Origin: Kitasatospora sp040298565
Lineage (GTDB): Bacteria; Actinomycetota; Actinomycetes; Streptomycetales; Streptomycetaceae
Length of the DNA stretch: 64,000 nucleotides
NCBI RefSeq assembly: GCF_040298565.1
Contig: NZ_JBEPAK010000008.1
Span: 1 to 64,000 of the forward strand
Direction: 5' to 3'
Numbering within the stretch: position 1 is the first letter of the stretch; each line of letters opens with the position of its first letter. Below are positions 14,796 through 24,577 of the stretch, piece by piece. The notes under the pieces are model-generated. The model saw nothing but the letters and a program-made list of their open reading frames with translations, had not been told where the DNA came from and did no database searches. The translations under genes and the position numbers were made by a program.

Positions 14796-17700
14796 TCAGC
14801 TCCGCCGGCCCCAGCGCCTGCCCCTGCCCTTGCCGCCGTCCTCGCCCCGGCCACCGTCACGCCGGCTGTCGCCGTCGCGCGGGCCGTGCTGCTCCTGGCC
14901 TGCAGCCTGCTCCCAACGCGCCCACTCGTCCCGCGACCCGAGCAGGGTGTCGGTCAGGCTCGGCAGGTCGTCCATCGGGGTCTCCTCGGCCCACTCCGGC
15001 CGCGGCCGTTCCACGGTGGGCTGCTCGGCGGGCTGACCCGGACCGGGCCGCCCGGTGCCGGGAGCGCCAGGACCGCCGGGAGCGCCGGAGACCGGGGCAC
15101 CGGCAGCGGGCCGACCCGCGCCGGGCCACCCGGCGCCCGCCTGCCCCCCGTCGACCACCGGCAGCTCCCGCGTGCTGTCCACCGGCTCACCGGGCTTCCG
15201 GTCCGGCTCGATCCGCGGCAGCACGGCGGTCTCGTCCGCGGCCGGGACCTTGGGCAGCACGGCCGTCTCGTCGGCGGCCGGAACGGTCGGCAGCACCGCC
15301 GTGTCGTCCGCGGCCGGCCCGGTCGGCACCTTCGGCAGCTTGGCGGTCGCATCGGCCGCCTGCCGGTCCCGCAGCGACAGCTCCCGCGTCGCCTCGTCAC
15401 CGAGCCCGCCCGATCCCTCCGACGTTCCGGGACCGCCGGGAACCCCCGACGCGCCCGACACTGCCGAAGCCCCCGAGGCACCCGCAGCTCCCGCAGCGCG
15501 CTCAGCGCCCGAACCGCCCTGCGGCGTCTCCCGCACCGCCCGCAGCTCCGTCGTCGCCGCGTCCCCGGCCCCGGCCTCCGGTGACCCCTCCGGCCGCCCC
15601 GTGGCGCGGCCGGCAGCCCGATCCGCGGCCCGGTCCGCCGCCGTCTCAGCCGCAGCGGCCGCCGCCGCGAGCGCGGCAGCCTGCGCCAGCCGGGCCTCCT
15701 CGGCCCGCTGCAGCGCCTCCTCCGCCCGGCGCCGCTGCTCCTCGCGGGCCAGTTCCCGCTGCCGCTGGAGCTCCGCCCGGGCGGCCTCCTCGTCGGCGAT
15801 CCGCCGGCGCTCGGCGGCCTCCGCGGCCAGCCGGGCCTCCTCGGCCGCCCGCCGGCGCGCCTCCTCCTCGGCGCGGCGCTTCGCTTCCTCCTCCGCCCGG
15901 CGGCGGGCCTCCTCCTCGGCCTTGCGCCGGGCCTCGGCGGCGGCCCGCTCGGCCGCCTCCTTGGCGAGCCGCTCCTGCTCGGCCTGCTCGGCCCGCAGCT
16001 GCGCCAGCACCTCCTGGCGCTTGCGCTCGGCGGCCTCCTCCTCGGCCTTCCTGCGGGCCTCCTCGGCGGCGCGCCGCTCGGCCTCCTCCTTCGCCAGTCG
16101 CTCCTGCTCGGCGCGGGCGGCCTTCTCCTGCTCGGAGAGCGGCAGCTCGCGGTCCAGCCGGTGCCGGATGGCGGTGGTGACGAAGCCGGGGGCCTGGCTG
16201 CCGTCCACGACCAGGTAGCGCGCCGGGTCGGCGGCCGCGAGGGCGAGGAAGCCGGCCCGGACCCGCTGGTGGAACTCGGTGGGCTCGGACTCCAGCCGGT
16301 CCAGCGCCTCGGTGAAGCGCTCCCGGGCCTTGGTCGGGTCGACGTCCAGCACCACGGTCAGGTCGGGCAGCAGCCCACCGGTCGCCCAGCGGGAGATCCG
16401 GGCGACCTCGGTCGCAGCAAGGTCGCGCCCGGCGCCCTGGTAGGCGATCGAGGAGTCCATGTACCGGTCGGTGATCACGACGGCGCCGCGGGCGAGGGCC
16501 GGCCGGATGACGTTCTCGACGTGCTCGGCCCGGTCGGCCGCGTAGATCAGCGCCTCGGCGCGGTGCGACAGCCCGGTGTTGCCGACGTCCAGGACCAGGC
16601 CGCGCAGCCGCTGCCCGACGGGGCTGCCGCCGGGCTCGCGGGTGAGCACGACCTCGTGCCCCTTGCCGCGGATCCACTCCGCGAGCGCCTGGGCCTGGGT
16701 GGACTTGCCGGCGCCGTCGCCGCCCTCCAGGGCGATGAAGAATCCGGTGCCGGTGCCCCGGTGCGGCACCGGGCCGCTGCCGCCGCGCACCGCGTCCACC
16801 AGGTCCCGGGCGAACGGCGCGGTGCCGCGCCGGTCGTCGGTGCGCAGCAGCACGACGGCGGCGAGCACGAGGGTGAGCAGGCCCGCGGTGGCGACGGCGA
16901 GGGCCGCACCGCCGTGGATGAAGGTGAAGGAGCCGGGCTCGACGGTGCCGTACTCGACGTCCCCGTACGCCGCCGCGATCAGCGGGACGGCGACCAGCGC
17001 GGCGGCGACCACGACCCGCAGCACCGCGTACAGGTGCTCGGTGACCTTCGGCAGCCGGGCCTCCTCGACCTCCTGGGCGAGCAGGGTGCGCCCGGCGGAG
17101 ACCACGATCCCGGCGGCCAGGCCGGCCAGCACGGTGAGCAGCAGGACCAGCACGAAGTCCAGCACCAGCCCGGCCAGGATCAGCGCGACGCCCTCGGTGA
17201 GCAGGGCCAGCGCGAGCAGCCGGCGGCGGGAGAGCGAGGGCAGGACGGCCCGGGTGAGCCGGGCGCCCAGCGCGGGGGTGCCGACCGCGGCGAGCACGAC
17301 CAGGCCGTAGCCGATCGGCCCGGCGCGGTGCTCGGCGGCGGTGAGCAGCGCCAGCGCGGCGACGCCCGCCGTGGAGGCGAAGGCCGCCGCGACGGCGAAG
17401 GTGAAGTACGGGGCACTGCCGGTGCGGCCCTTGCTCAGGGCGGGGCCGGGGGTCGCGTCGGTCGGGGCGCGCAGACCGGTCAGCGGCGAGCGCGGGGCCA
17501 CGGCCACCGGCCCGCCGGGCAGCTGCTGGAGGTGGTCGCGGACGGCGGCGGCGGCGAACAGCCCGGCCGCGCCGAGCGCCGCGAAGGTCAGCTGGTGGGC
17601 GCGCAGCCAGTCCGAGCCGAGCGCCGCGCCGACGTTGTTGACCAGGGTGAGGGCGATCAGGCCGGCGGCCGCGAGCGGCACCGTGACCCAGCCGGTGAAG

Positions 17701-18341
17701 CGGTCGACGCTCCGGACGGTGTCCAGGTTGGCGGCGGCCGGCCGCTGCTCCGCGGCGGGCGCGTAGGGGTTGGCCGGCGGCAGCAGGCCGGGAACGGCGG
17801 CGGCCCTGGCAATCCCCCGGACCCGCTCCGCCGCGCCGATCAGGAACACGGTGGCGAGCAGCACGTAGGTCGCGGCGCCGGAGGGCTTCGGCCCGGAACC
17901 CAGCCAGACCGTCCACCAGGGCGCGAGGCCGATCAGCAGGGCGCACAGCGCGTCGGCGCCGAGCAGCGTCCAGCGCCGGTCGAGCTTCCCGGCGACCAGC
18001 TGGTGCACCGGCTCCAGCAGCACCACGCCGACCAGGCCGGTGGCCGCCACCCGCACGGCGAGGACGGCGGCGGTGGCGAAGGCGAGACTGCGCGGCAGCG
18101 CGCCGAACTGCCCGCCCTGGGCGGCGGCGATCACGGTGAGCGCGAGCAGCACCAGCAGCCCGAGCCGGTCGGCGGTGCCGCCGATCAGCTGGGTGGTCCA
18201 CAGGCGCCGGTAGGGCCGGATGCGCAGCAGTGCCCTGGCCCGGTCCACAGAGGTCCCGGCGGGCACGACCTCGGGCAGGTCGGCCACGGTGGCGCCGGCG
18301 GCCGGGGCGGCACTGGGGGTGGGCTGCTCCTCGCTCGTCAT
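14796..18341 (-). CDS. tmk: Thymidylate kinase fused to an MFS-type membrane domain
   Basis: This 1181-aa fusion makes dTDP from dTMP for DNA synthesis. Residues about 45-510 form a twelve-helix transporter-like domain. Residues about 535-745 are the kinase, with P-loop GGDGAGKST (Lys546), TREPGGSP and the catalytic TDRYMDSSIAYQG region. A long Ala/Arg/Glu coiled coil follows (about 750-900). The low-complexity tail carries six copies of a T-x-x-L-P/S motif (ATRELS, TAKLP, TAVLP three times, TRELP) around 1000-1085. The MFS-TMPK fusion is normal for streptomycetes; the transporter substrate is unknown. The delta' gene follows 295 bp downstream. No strong ribosome binding site precedes the ATG. 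Confidence 0.92.
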   Translation of the reverse strand: MTSEEQPTPSAAPAAGATVADLPEVVPAGTSVDRARALLRIRPYRRLWTTQLIGGTADRLGLLVLLALTVIAAAQGGQFGALPRSLAFATAAVLAVRVAATGLVGVVLLEPVHQLVAGKLDRRWTLLGADALCALLIGLAPWWTVWLGSGPKPSGAATYVLLATVFLIGAAERVRGIARAAAVPGLLPPANPYAPAAEQRPAAANLDTVRSVDRFTGWVTVPLAAAGLIALTLVNNVGAALGSDWLRAHQLTFAALGAAGLFAAAAVRDHLQQLPGGPVAVAPRSPLTGLRAPTDATPGPALSKGRTGSAPYFTFAVAAAFASTAGVAALALLTAAEHRAGPIGYGLVVLAAVGTPALGARLTRAVLPSLSRRRLLALALLTEGVALILAGLVLDFVLVLLLTVLAGLAAGIVVSAGRTLLAQEVEEARLPKVTEHLYAVLRVVVAAALVAVPLIAAAYGDVEYGTVEPGSFTFIHGGAALAVATAGLLTLVLAAVVLLRTDDRRGTAPFARDLVDAVRGGSGPVPHRGTGTGFFIALEGGDGAGKSTQAQALAEWIRGKGHEVVLTREPGGSPVGQRLRGLVLDVGNTGLSHRAEALIYAADRAEHVENVIRPALARGAVVITDRYMDSSIAYQGAGRDLAATEVARISRWATGGLLPDLTVVLDVDPTKARERFTEALDRLESEPTEFHQRVRAGFLALAAADPARYLVVDGSQAPGFVTTAIRHRLDRELPLSEQEKAARAEQERLAKEEAERRAAEEARRKAEEEAAERKRQEVLAQLRAEQAEQERLAKEAAERAAAEARRKAEEEARRRAEEEAKRRAEEEARRRAAEEARLAAEAAERRRIADEEAARAELQRQRELAREEQRRRAEEALQRAEEARLAQAAALAAAAAAAETAADRAADRAAGRATGRPEGSPEAGAGDAATTELRAVRETPQGGSGAERAAGAAGASGASAVSGASGVPGGPGTSEGSGGLGDEATRELSLRDRQAADATAKLPKVPTGPAADDTAVLPTVPAADETAVLPKVPAADETAVLPRIEPDRKPGEPVDSTRELPVVDGGQAGAGWPGAGRPAAGAPVSGAPGGPGAPGTGRPGPGQPAEQPTVERPRPEWAEETPMDDLPSLTDTLLGSRDEWARWEQAAGQEQHGPRDGDSRRDGGRGEDGGKGRGRRWGRRS

Positions 18342-18547
18342 ACGGTCAGCGTAGCGGGCTGGGCTTTGCCCGATTGAGATGAACGGGGTTCCGGTCCCCG
18401 GTCATCACCGCCTTGTGACGATCCCTGCACAGAGCTCGGGCCCGCGCCCCGAGGTGGGAGCGCGGGCCCGGTCGGGCTCCGGGAGGACCGTCCCGTCGGC
18501 TGTCGCCGGTCTTGCCCCGGCTGTCCGGGGACTGCCGGGGGATCTGC

Positions 18548-18700
18548 CCTCGTCGCCGGAGGCGGCGCCGAGAAGTCAGCCTCGTCGCCGGAGGCGGCGC
18601 CGAGAAGTCAGCCTCGTCGCGGGAGGCGGCGCCGAGAAGTCAGCCTCGTCGCCGGCGGCGGCCCGAGGAATCAGCCCTCGTCGCCGGCGGCGTTGCCCGT
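18548..18700 (-). repeat. 32-bp tandem repeats spanning the topA stop codon
   Basis: Three nearly identical 32-bp units (18548-18579, 18580-18611, 18612-18643) and a diverged one (18644-18674) run into a partial copy that is the last codons of topA. On the minus strand each unit reads GGCGACGAGG followed by CTGA, the same sequence as the topA end (GDEG and stop). The real stop at 18671-18673 is echoed at 18640, 18608 and 18576. The array fills the downstream space and no gene lies in it. Confidence 0.8.
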
Positions 18701-21562
18701 CGCGGTCTTGCCGACCGCGGTCTTGCTGGCCGTGGTCTTCTTCGCGGCCGTCTTCTTCGCCGCCGCCGTCTTGGTGGCGGTCTTCTTCGCGGCCGTCTTC
18801 TTGGCGGCGGTCTTGGTCGCGGTCGCCTTGGCGGTGGTGGTCTTCTTGGCCGCCGCCTTCTTCGCCGGGGCCTTCTTCGCCGCCTTCTTCACCGGACCGC
18901 GCGCCCGCTTCTCGGCGAGCAGTTCGTAGCCGCGCTCCGGCGTGATGGTCTCGACGTCGTCGTCCTTGCGCAGCGTGGCATTGGTCTCGCCGTCGGTCAC
19001 GTACGGGCCGAAGCGGCCGTCCTTGACCACCACCGGGCGCTCGCTGACCGGGTCGGTGCCCAGCTCCTTGAGCGGCGGGGCGGCGGCGGCCCGGCCGCGC
19101 TGCTTGGGCTGGGCGTAGATCGCCAGCGCCTCCTCGAGGGTGATCGTGAAGATCTGCTCCTCGCTGGTGAGCGAACGCGAGTCGGTGCCGCGCTTGAGGT
19201 ACGGGCCGTAGCGGCCGTTCTGCGCGGTGATCTCCGCGCCCTCGGGGTCGGTGCCGACGACGCGCGGCAGCGAGAGCAGCCGCAGCGCGTCCTCCAGGGT
19301 GACGGTGTCCAGCGACATCGACTTGAGCAGCGAGGCGGTGCGCGGCTTGACGGCGTTCTTGCCGGTCTTGGGCGTGCCCTCGGGCAGGATCTCGGTCACG
19401 TAGGGGCCGTACCGGCCGTCCTTGGCGACCAGCATGTTGCCGGTGACCGGGTCCGGACCGAGCTCGAAGTCGCCGCTGGGCTTGGCGAGCAGTTCCTCGG
19501 CCAGCTCGACGGTCAGCTCGTCCGGCGGCAGGTCGTCCGGGATGTCGGCGCGCTGGCCGGGCTCGCCCTCCACGGCGGAGGCGCGCTCGACGTACGGGCC
19601 GTAGCGGCCGACCCGCAGGGTGATGTCGTCGCTGATCCGGAACGAGCTGATCTCCCGGGCGTCGATCGCACCGAGGTCGGTGACCAGCTCCTTCAGGCCG
19701 CCCAGGTGGTCGCCGTCGCCGTTGCCGGCCTCGGCGGCGACGCCCGCGGCGTGGCCCTCGCCCTCGCCGAAGTAGAAGCGCTTCAGCCACGGCACGGACT
19801 GCGCCTCACCGGCGGCGATCCGGTCGAGGTCGTCCTCCATCTTGGCCGTGAAGTCGTAGTCGACGAGCCGGCCGAAGTGCTTCTCCAGCAGGTTGACCAC
19901 GGCGAAGGAGAGGAAGGACGGGACGAGCGCGGTGCCCTTCTTGAAGACGTACCGGCGCTGGATGATCGTGTCGATGATCGACGCGTAGGTGGACGGGCGG
20001 CCGATCTCCCGGTCCTCCAGCTCCTTGACCAGCGAAGCCTCCGTGTAGCGGGCCGGCGGCTTGGTCGCGTGGCCCTCCGGGGTGATCCGCTCGGCGGCCA
20101 GCGGGTCGCCCTGGGCGACCTGCGGCAGCCGGCGCTCGCGGTCGTCGAGCTCGGCGTTCGGGTCGTCGGCGCCCTCGACGTAGGCCTTGAGGAAGCCGTG
20201 GAAGGTGATGATCTTGCCGGAGGCGGAGAACTCGACGTCCCGGCCGTCGGCGGAGGCGCCGCCCACCCGGACGGTGACGGACTGGCCGACCGCGTCCTTC
20301 ATCTGGGAGGCGACGGTGCGCATCCAGATCAGCTCGTAGAGCTTGAAGTCGTCGCCGGTCAGGCCGGTCTCGGCGGGCGTGCGGAAGCGGTCGCCGGACG
20401 GGCGGACGGCCTCGTGCGCCTCCTGGGCGTTCTTGACCTTGCTGGCGTAGGTGCGCGGGGCGTCCGGCAGGTAGTCCGCACCGTAGAGCTGGGTGACCTG
20501 CGCCCGGGCAGCGGCGATCGCGGTGTCCGACAGCGTGGTGGAGTCGGTACGCATATAGGTGATGAAGCCGTTCTCGTACAGCTTCTGGGCCACCTGCATG
20601 GTCCGCTTCGCGCCGAAGCCCAGCTTGCGGCTGGCCTCCTGCTGGAGCGTGGTGGTGCGGAACGGCGCGTACGGGGAGCGGCGGTACGGCTTGGACTCGA
20701 CGCTGCGGACGCTGAAGGCGGTCTGCGCCAGGGCGGCGGCCAGCTGGCGGGCGGCCTGCTCGTCCAGGTGCAGGGTGTTGGTGCTGCCGGCCTTCAGCCG
20801 GCCGTCCGAACCGAAGTCCCGGCCGCTGGCGATCCGCTTGCCGTCCACCGAGGCCAGCCGGGCGCCGAAGGTCTCCGGGTTGGCCGCGTCCGCCGGGGTG
20901 CGGCCGGTGCCGAAGGTGCCGACCAGGTCCCAGTACGAGGCGGTGCGGAAGGCGATCCGCTCGCGCTCCCGCTCGACCACCAGACGGGTCGCGACGGACT
21001 GCACCCGGCCCGCCGACAGCTTCGGCATGACCTTCTTCCACAGCACCGGCGAGACCTCGAAGCCGTACAGCCGGTCGAGGATGCGGCGGGTCTCCTGGGC
21101 GTCGACCAGGCGCTGGTTGAGTTCGCGCGGGTTGGCCACGGCCTCCTGGATCGCCGACTTGGTGATCTCGTGGAACACCATCCGGTGCACCGGCACCTTG
21201 GGCTTGAGCACCTGCTGGAGGTGCCACGCGATGGCCTCGCCCTCGCGGTCCTCATCGGTGGCGAGGAAGAGCTCGTCGGACTCCGCGAGCAGCGACTTCA
21301 ACTTGCTGACCTGGGACTTCTTGTCCGCATTGACCACGTAGATGGGCGCGAAGTCGTGGTCGACGTCCACTCCGAGGCGGCGCACCTCACCGGTGTACTT
21401 GTCCGGCACCTCGGCCGCCGTGCTGGGCAGGTCGCGGATGTGCCCGACGCTCGCCTCGACGATGTAGCCGGGGCCAAGGTAGCCCTTGATCGTCTTCGCC
21501 TTGGCCGGCGACTCGACAATGACGAGTCGCTGTCCGTGCGCGGTCTCGCTGCTCGGGGACAC
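18671..21562 (-). CDS. topA: DNA topoisomerase I
   Basis: This 963-aa type IA topoisomerase relaxes negative supercoils. The Toprim domain begins with VIVESPAKAKTIK (residues about 14-26), with the acidic motif TDEDREGEAIAWH near 109-121. The catalytic tyrosine is Tyr336 in FITYMRTDS. The C-terminal region holds four GRYGPYV-type repeats. It ends in a Lys/Ala-rich tail of about 70 residues (repeats of AKK and TAAKK), which actinobacterial enzymes use for DNA contact and processivity. The GTG start at 21562 has a purine-rich leader. Its stop codon lies in a 32-bp tandem repeat. Length matches streptomycete homologues (about 950 aa). Confidence 0.97.
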   Translation of the reverse strand: MSPSSETAHGQRLVIVESPAKAKTIKGYLGPGYIVEASVGHIRDLPSTAAEVPDKYTGEVRRLGVDVDHDFAPIYVVNADKKSQVSKLKSLLAESDELFLATDEDREGEAIAWHLQQVLKPKVPVHRMVFHEITKSAIQEAVANPRELNQRLVDAQETRRILDRLYGFEVSPVLWKKVMPKLSAGRVQSVATRLVVERERERIAFRTASYWDLVGTFGTGRTPADAANPETFGARLASVDGKRIASGRDFGSDGRLKAGSTNTLHLDEQAARQLAAALAQTAFSVRSVESKPYRRSPYAPFRTTTLQQEASRKLGFGAKRTMQVAQKLYENGFITYMRTDSTTLSDTAIAAARAQVTQLYGADYLPDAPRTYASKVKNAQEAHEAVRPSGDRFRTPAETGLTGDDFKLYELIWMRTVASQMKDAVGQSVTVRVGGASADGRDVEFSASGKIITFHGFLKAYVEGADDPNAELDDRERRLPQVAQGDPLAAERITPEGHATKPPARYTEASLVKELEDREIGRPSTYASIIDTIIQRRYVFKKGTALVPSFLSFAVVNLLEKHFGRLVDYDFTAKMEDDLDRIAAGEAQSVPWLKRFYFGEGEGHAAGVAAEAGNGDGDHLGGLKELVTDLGAIDAREISSFRISDDITLRVGRYGPYVERASAVEGEPGQRADIPDDLPPDELTVELAEELLAKPSGDFELGPDPVTGNMLVAKDGRYGPYVTEILPEGTPKTGKNAVKPRTASLLKSMSLDTVTLEDALRLLSLPRVVGTDPEGAEITAQNGRYGPYLKRGTDSRSLTSEEQIFTITLEEALAIYAQPKQRGRAAAAPPLKELGTDPVSERPVVVKDGRFGPYVTDGETNATLRKDDDVETITPERGYELLAEKRARGPVKKAAKKAPAKKAAAKKTTTAKATATKTAAKKTAAKKTATKTAAAKKTAAKKTTASKTAVGKTATGNAAGDEG

Positions 21563-22163
21563 CTTCGCTCTTCTCTCCCGGTCCTTATGTGGCTGGTCGG
21601 CGCTGGCAGCACGGGCTGCGCTCCGCCCGACCCCTCCACCGTCCCGGGGCTGCCGCCGAACGACACCCCACCAGCGGAGTGTGACCGTACCCCGGCCACC
21701 CTTGTCAAACGGACGGATCCCGCGTTTTCACTTGCCGGGCTCACCGACGCCACTCGAACGGTAACCCGATGACGGAGGTTCGCGCCCCGTGGAGGGCGGC
21801 TTCGGCAGGTTCCGGAGGATGGAATGACGGATTTCAAGATCTGTCAACGGAAAAATCGCCGCGCCTGCGGTACCGCGCCCGCCGGATCGCGTCGGAAGCG
21901 CTCGGGCCGTCCGGGCCGACCGGTGCGGACCTGGCCGTTCTCGCCCGTTCCGAGATGCTCCGAGCCCGCTCCGCATCCATGCGGTTGCGGGGCACTCCGA
22001 CCCGTGGGGCTCCGGGGCGCTGGAACCGCGGGATTCCGGGGCACTCCGATCGGGTGGGGCTCCGGGTGCTCCGACTCCGTTCGCTTCTTACCGTTACGGT
22101 CCGTTTCGCGCCGTTGGCCCTGGACCGTGCTGATTCGTCCCCGCCGTCGGTGCAGCTCCGACC
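21563..22163. other. Intergenic region upstream of topA with a direct repeat
   Basis: These 600 bp contain no convincing gene on either strand. They must hold the topA promoter (minus strand). A 28-bp imperfect direct repeat is present at 21989-22016 and 22038-22066 (GGGGCACTCCGA at both starts, period 49 bp). A locally AT-richer patch near 21820-21860 is the best place for a promoter. topA promoters in streptomycetes respond to supercoiling, but no site can be assigned here. Confidence 0.5.
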
Positions 22164-22622
22164 TCAGCGGCCGACCGCGACCAGCAGTGCGGCACCCGCC
22201 GCCAGGCAGCCCGCGCCCAGGGCGCTCCACAGCAGGTCGGTGACCACGGCCCGGCCGACCTCCCCCGCCGCCAGCACCGCCCGGCAGGGACGGTCGGGGT
22301 CGTAGCAGACGCGTACCGAGGCTCCCGGCGCGAAGCGCACCGGACGGCGCAACGGGGTGTGTCCCCGCGGACGGGTGAGCACCAGCTCACCGATCCGGCC
22401 GCCACCCGGCCCTCCCACCGAGGGCAGCACGGAGAAGGAGAGCAGCGGCGCGCTGTCGAGATGCCCGTGCACATCGGTCTCGGCGACGACGGTGGCGACC
22501 GCCGGTACGCCCCGCCGACGCACCCGGTGGCGAAGGCGCACTTCGGCGGCGCACCAGAGCAGCAGCACGCCGCCGAACAGGGCGAGCACCACCCCGGCCA
22601 GCGTCGCCGTCGTCGCGTCCAC
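22164..22622 (-). CDS. DUF3592-type membrane protein
   Basis: This 152-aa protein has an N-terminal hydrophobic helix (LAGVVLALFGGVLLLWCAAE). A beta-rich extracytoplasmic domain follows, with VYDPDRP-like VCYDPDRPCRA. A second hydrophobic helix lies at the C-terminus. The layout of two membrane helices flanking a small domain fits DUF3592. The GTG at 22622 follows GGGGGCAGGG; longer upstream frames are Arg/Pro-rich and unlikely. Function is unknown. It stands alone between topA and a methyltransferase gene on the same strand. Confidence 0.75.
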   Translation of the reverse strand: MDATTATLAGVVLALFGGVLLLWCAAEVRLRHRVRRRGVPAVATVVAETDVHGHLDSAPLLSFSVLPSVGGPGGGRIGELVLTRPRGHTPLRRPVRFAPGASVRVCYDPDRPCRAVLAAGEVGRAVVTDLLWSALGAGCLAAGAALLVAVGR

Positions 22623-22906
22623 CCCTGCCCCCGACTCCCCAGCTCCGTCCACAGCCTGTGGACGGAGAGCCTCACAGCGCCGGGCCAACGGAGCGGGGCC
22701 GCCCGGGGACGGCCGGCCGAACCGGGGGGTACGGGCGGGTGAACCAGGCATCGTCCGCGAAGCGTTCCGCCGAACGGACCGACGCCGGGCAGGCGCGGGC
22801 AGGCACCCGGCAGACGCGGGCCGACGGCGGGCCGGCGGGCGCGAGCGCCGGCCCGATTGCGGGCCGGCGCGGGCAGGCCCCACCCGGCGGGGTCACGCCC
22901 AGCGGA

Positions 22907-24439
22907 TCACCGGACGGGATCGATGAACCCCTGCTCGGTCAGCAGCCGCAGCGACTCCGGCACCCGGTCGCGCAGCACCACCCGGTCCTCGCCGAGCAGC
23001 TGCGCGATGGCGTCGACGATCTCGCCCGCGGACAGCGTCCCGTCGCACACCCCGACGAACCCCGCCGCCACGGTGTCCACCTTGGTGGCGCGCCGCATGC
23101 CGCGGTTGTGACGCAGGATCACGTGCTCCGGATCCTCCGCCCCCGGCGCGCCGACCTGCTCCTGGACCACCTCGTCGGCCAGCACGTAGCGGGCCGCGAG
23201 CAGGCCGGCGTCGTCGTGCGAGCGCAGGAAGTCCTGCCGGTCGAACCACTCCTCGATGTGCGGGCCGAGCGGCTGCTCCACCGGGTGCGGCCACTCCTCC
23301 ACCCGTACGGTCGGGCGCTCGGCGCCGCCGGCCCGCAGGGTGATCCAGCCCATGCCGATGCCCTCGACCCGGCCGGCCTCGAAGGCGTCCAGCCACTCGC
23401 CGTACCGGGCCTGGTAGTCGCCGCCGGCGCCGCGGTGATCGCCCCCGTCCCGCAGCCACAACTCGGCGTACTGGGCCACGTCCTGGACCTCGCGTTGGAC
23501 GACCCACGCGTCCAGCCCGGTGCCCGCGACCCAGCCGGCCAGCCGCTCGTGCCAGTCCTCGCCCTTGACGTGCTGCCAGTTGGCGAGCAACTGGCAGTAG
23601 CCGCCCGGCTCCAGGTGCTCGGCGGCCGAGCGCACGAGGTTGCGGCACAGGTCGTCCCCGGCCATGCCGCCGTCCCGGTAGGTGAACCGGCCGGCCGGCG
23701 AGATGACGAACGGCGGGTTGGAGACGATCAGGTCGAACTTCCGCTCCCCGACCGGCTCGAAGAGGCTGCCGGCGGCCACCTCGGTGCGGTCGAAACCGGA
23801 CAGCGCCAGGGTCAGCTCGGTGAACCGCAGCGCCCGGGGGTTGAGGTCGGTGGCGACGACCTGCTGGGCGTGCCGGGCCGCGTGCAGCGCCTGCACACCC
23901 GAGCCCGAACCGAGGTCCAGCGCGGCCCGTACGGGGCGGCGGACGGTGATGTTCGCCAGTGTGGTGGACGCCCCGCCGACCCCCAGCACCAGGTCCTTGC
24001 GAGCCACTCCGTGAGCCGTCTCCCCGGAGCCGATGCCGCCCGCGCCGCCCACCGCGCAGCCCAGGTCGGAGACCACCCAGGCATCCGAACTCGGCAGACC
24101 GGCGACCTCGTTGGCGTACGGCCGGACGTCCACGGTGGCTCGCACCAGGTCTCCGTCGGGGCGCAGCCAGCCGTCCGCCAGGCAGTCCTCCACCGGCAGT
24201 GCGGCCGCCGCCGCCCGGTACGGCACCGGTTGCTGGAGCAGGAACAGCCGCACCAGGGTCTCCAGCGGGCTGCCGCCCTGCGTCGCACGCAGGGCCGGGA
24301 CGGCCTCGCTGCGGGCCAGCGCCGCGTATCCGGTGGGGCCCAACAGGTCCAGGCACCCGTCAGCGGTGAACGAAGCGGCGAGCAGCGCCTCGCGCAGCTT
24401 GGCCAGACGGGTCGGGTCGAGAACGGGGCTACTGATCAC
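22907..24439 (-). CDS. Class I SAM-dependent methyltransferase (NPPF type)
   Basis: In this 510-aa protein an N-terminal all-helical domain (about 1-120) precedes a Rossmann methyltransferase domain. The AdoMet-binding motif is LDLGSGSGVQAL (about 174-185), and DLIVSNPPFV carries the NPPF motif used by enzymes that methylate amide or ring nitrogens (HemK/PrmC, RsmC, RlmG). The C-terminal 150 residues are a further domain seen in actinobacterial homologues. RNA or protein is the probable substrate; I cannot decide which. The GTG at 24439 has only a weak GGCGG upstream. A lipoprotein gene precedes it. Confidence 0.82.
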   Translation of the reverse strand: MISSPVLDPTRLAKLREALLAASFTADGCLDLLGPTGYAALARSEAVPALRATQGGSPLETLVRLFLLQQPVPYRAAAAALPVEDCLADGWLRPDGDLVRATVDVRPYANEVAGLPSSDAWVVSDLGCAVGGAGGIGSGETAHGVARKDLVLGVGGASTTLANITVRRPVRAALDLGSGSGVQALHAARHAQQVVATDLNPRALRFTELTLALSGFDRTEVAAGSLFEPVGERKFDLIVSNPPFVISPAGRFTYRDGGMAGDDLCRNLVRSAAEHLEPGGYCQLLANWQHVKGEDWHERLAGWVAGTGLDAWVVQREVQDVAQYAELWLRDGGDHRGAGGDYQARYGEWLDAFEAGRVEGIGMGWITLRAGGAERPTVRVEEWPHPVEQPLGPHIEEWFDRQDFLRSHDDAGLLAARYVLADEVVQEQVGAPGAEDPEHVILRHNRGMRRATKVDTVAAGFVGVCDGTLSAGEIVDAIAQLLGEDRVVLRDRVPESLRLLTEQGFIDPVR

Positions 24440-24577
24440 CCCGCCATTGTCCCCCGCCCCGGCCGACCCCCGCCCCGCAGCCCGTCCATGGGCGGGCGGA
24501 GTGCGAAGCGGGCGGCGGCCGGAGCGGAGGCGGCTGGAGCGGGGGAACTCTCGCGTCCTCCCGTGTCCGGCCCTCGG

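Noticed and set aside
16161..18377. 738-aa plus-strand frame over tmk
   Set aside because: It is antisense to thymidylate kinase with no recognisable motif, and its composition follows the reversed codons of tmk.
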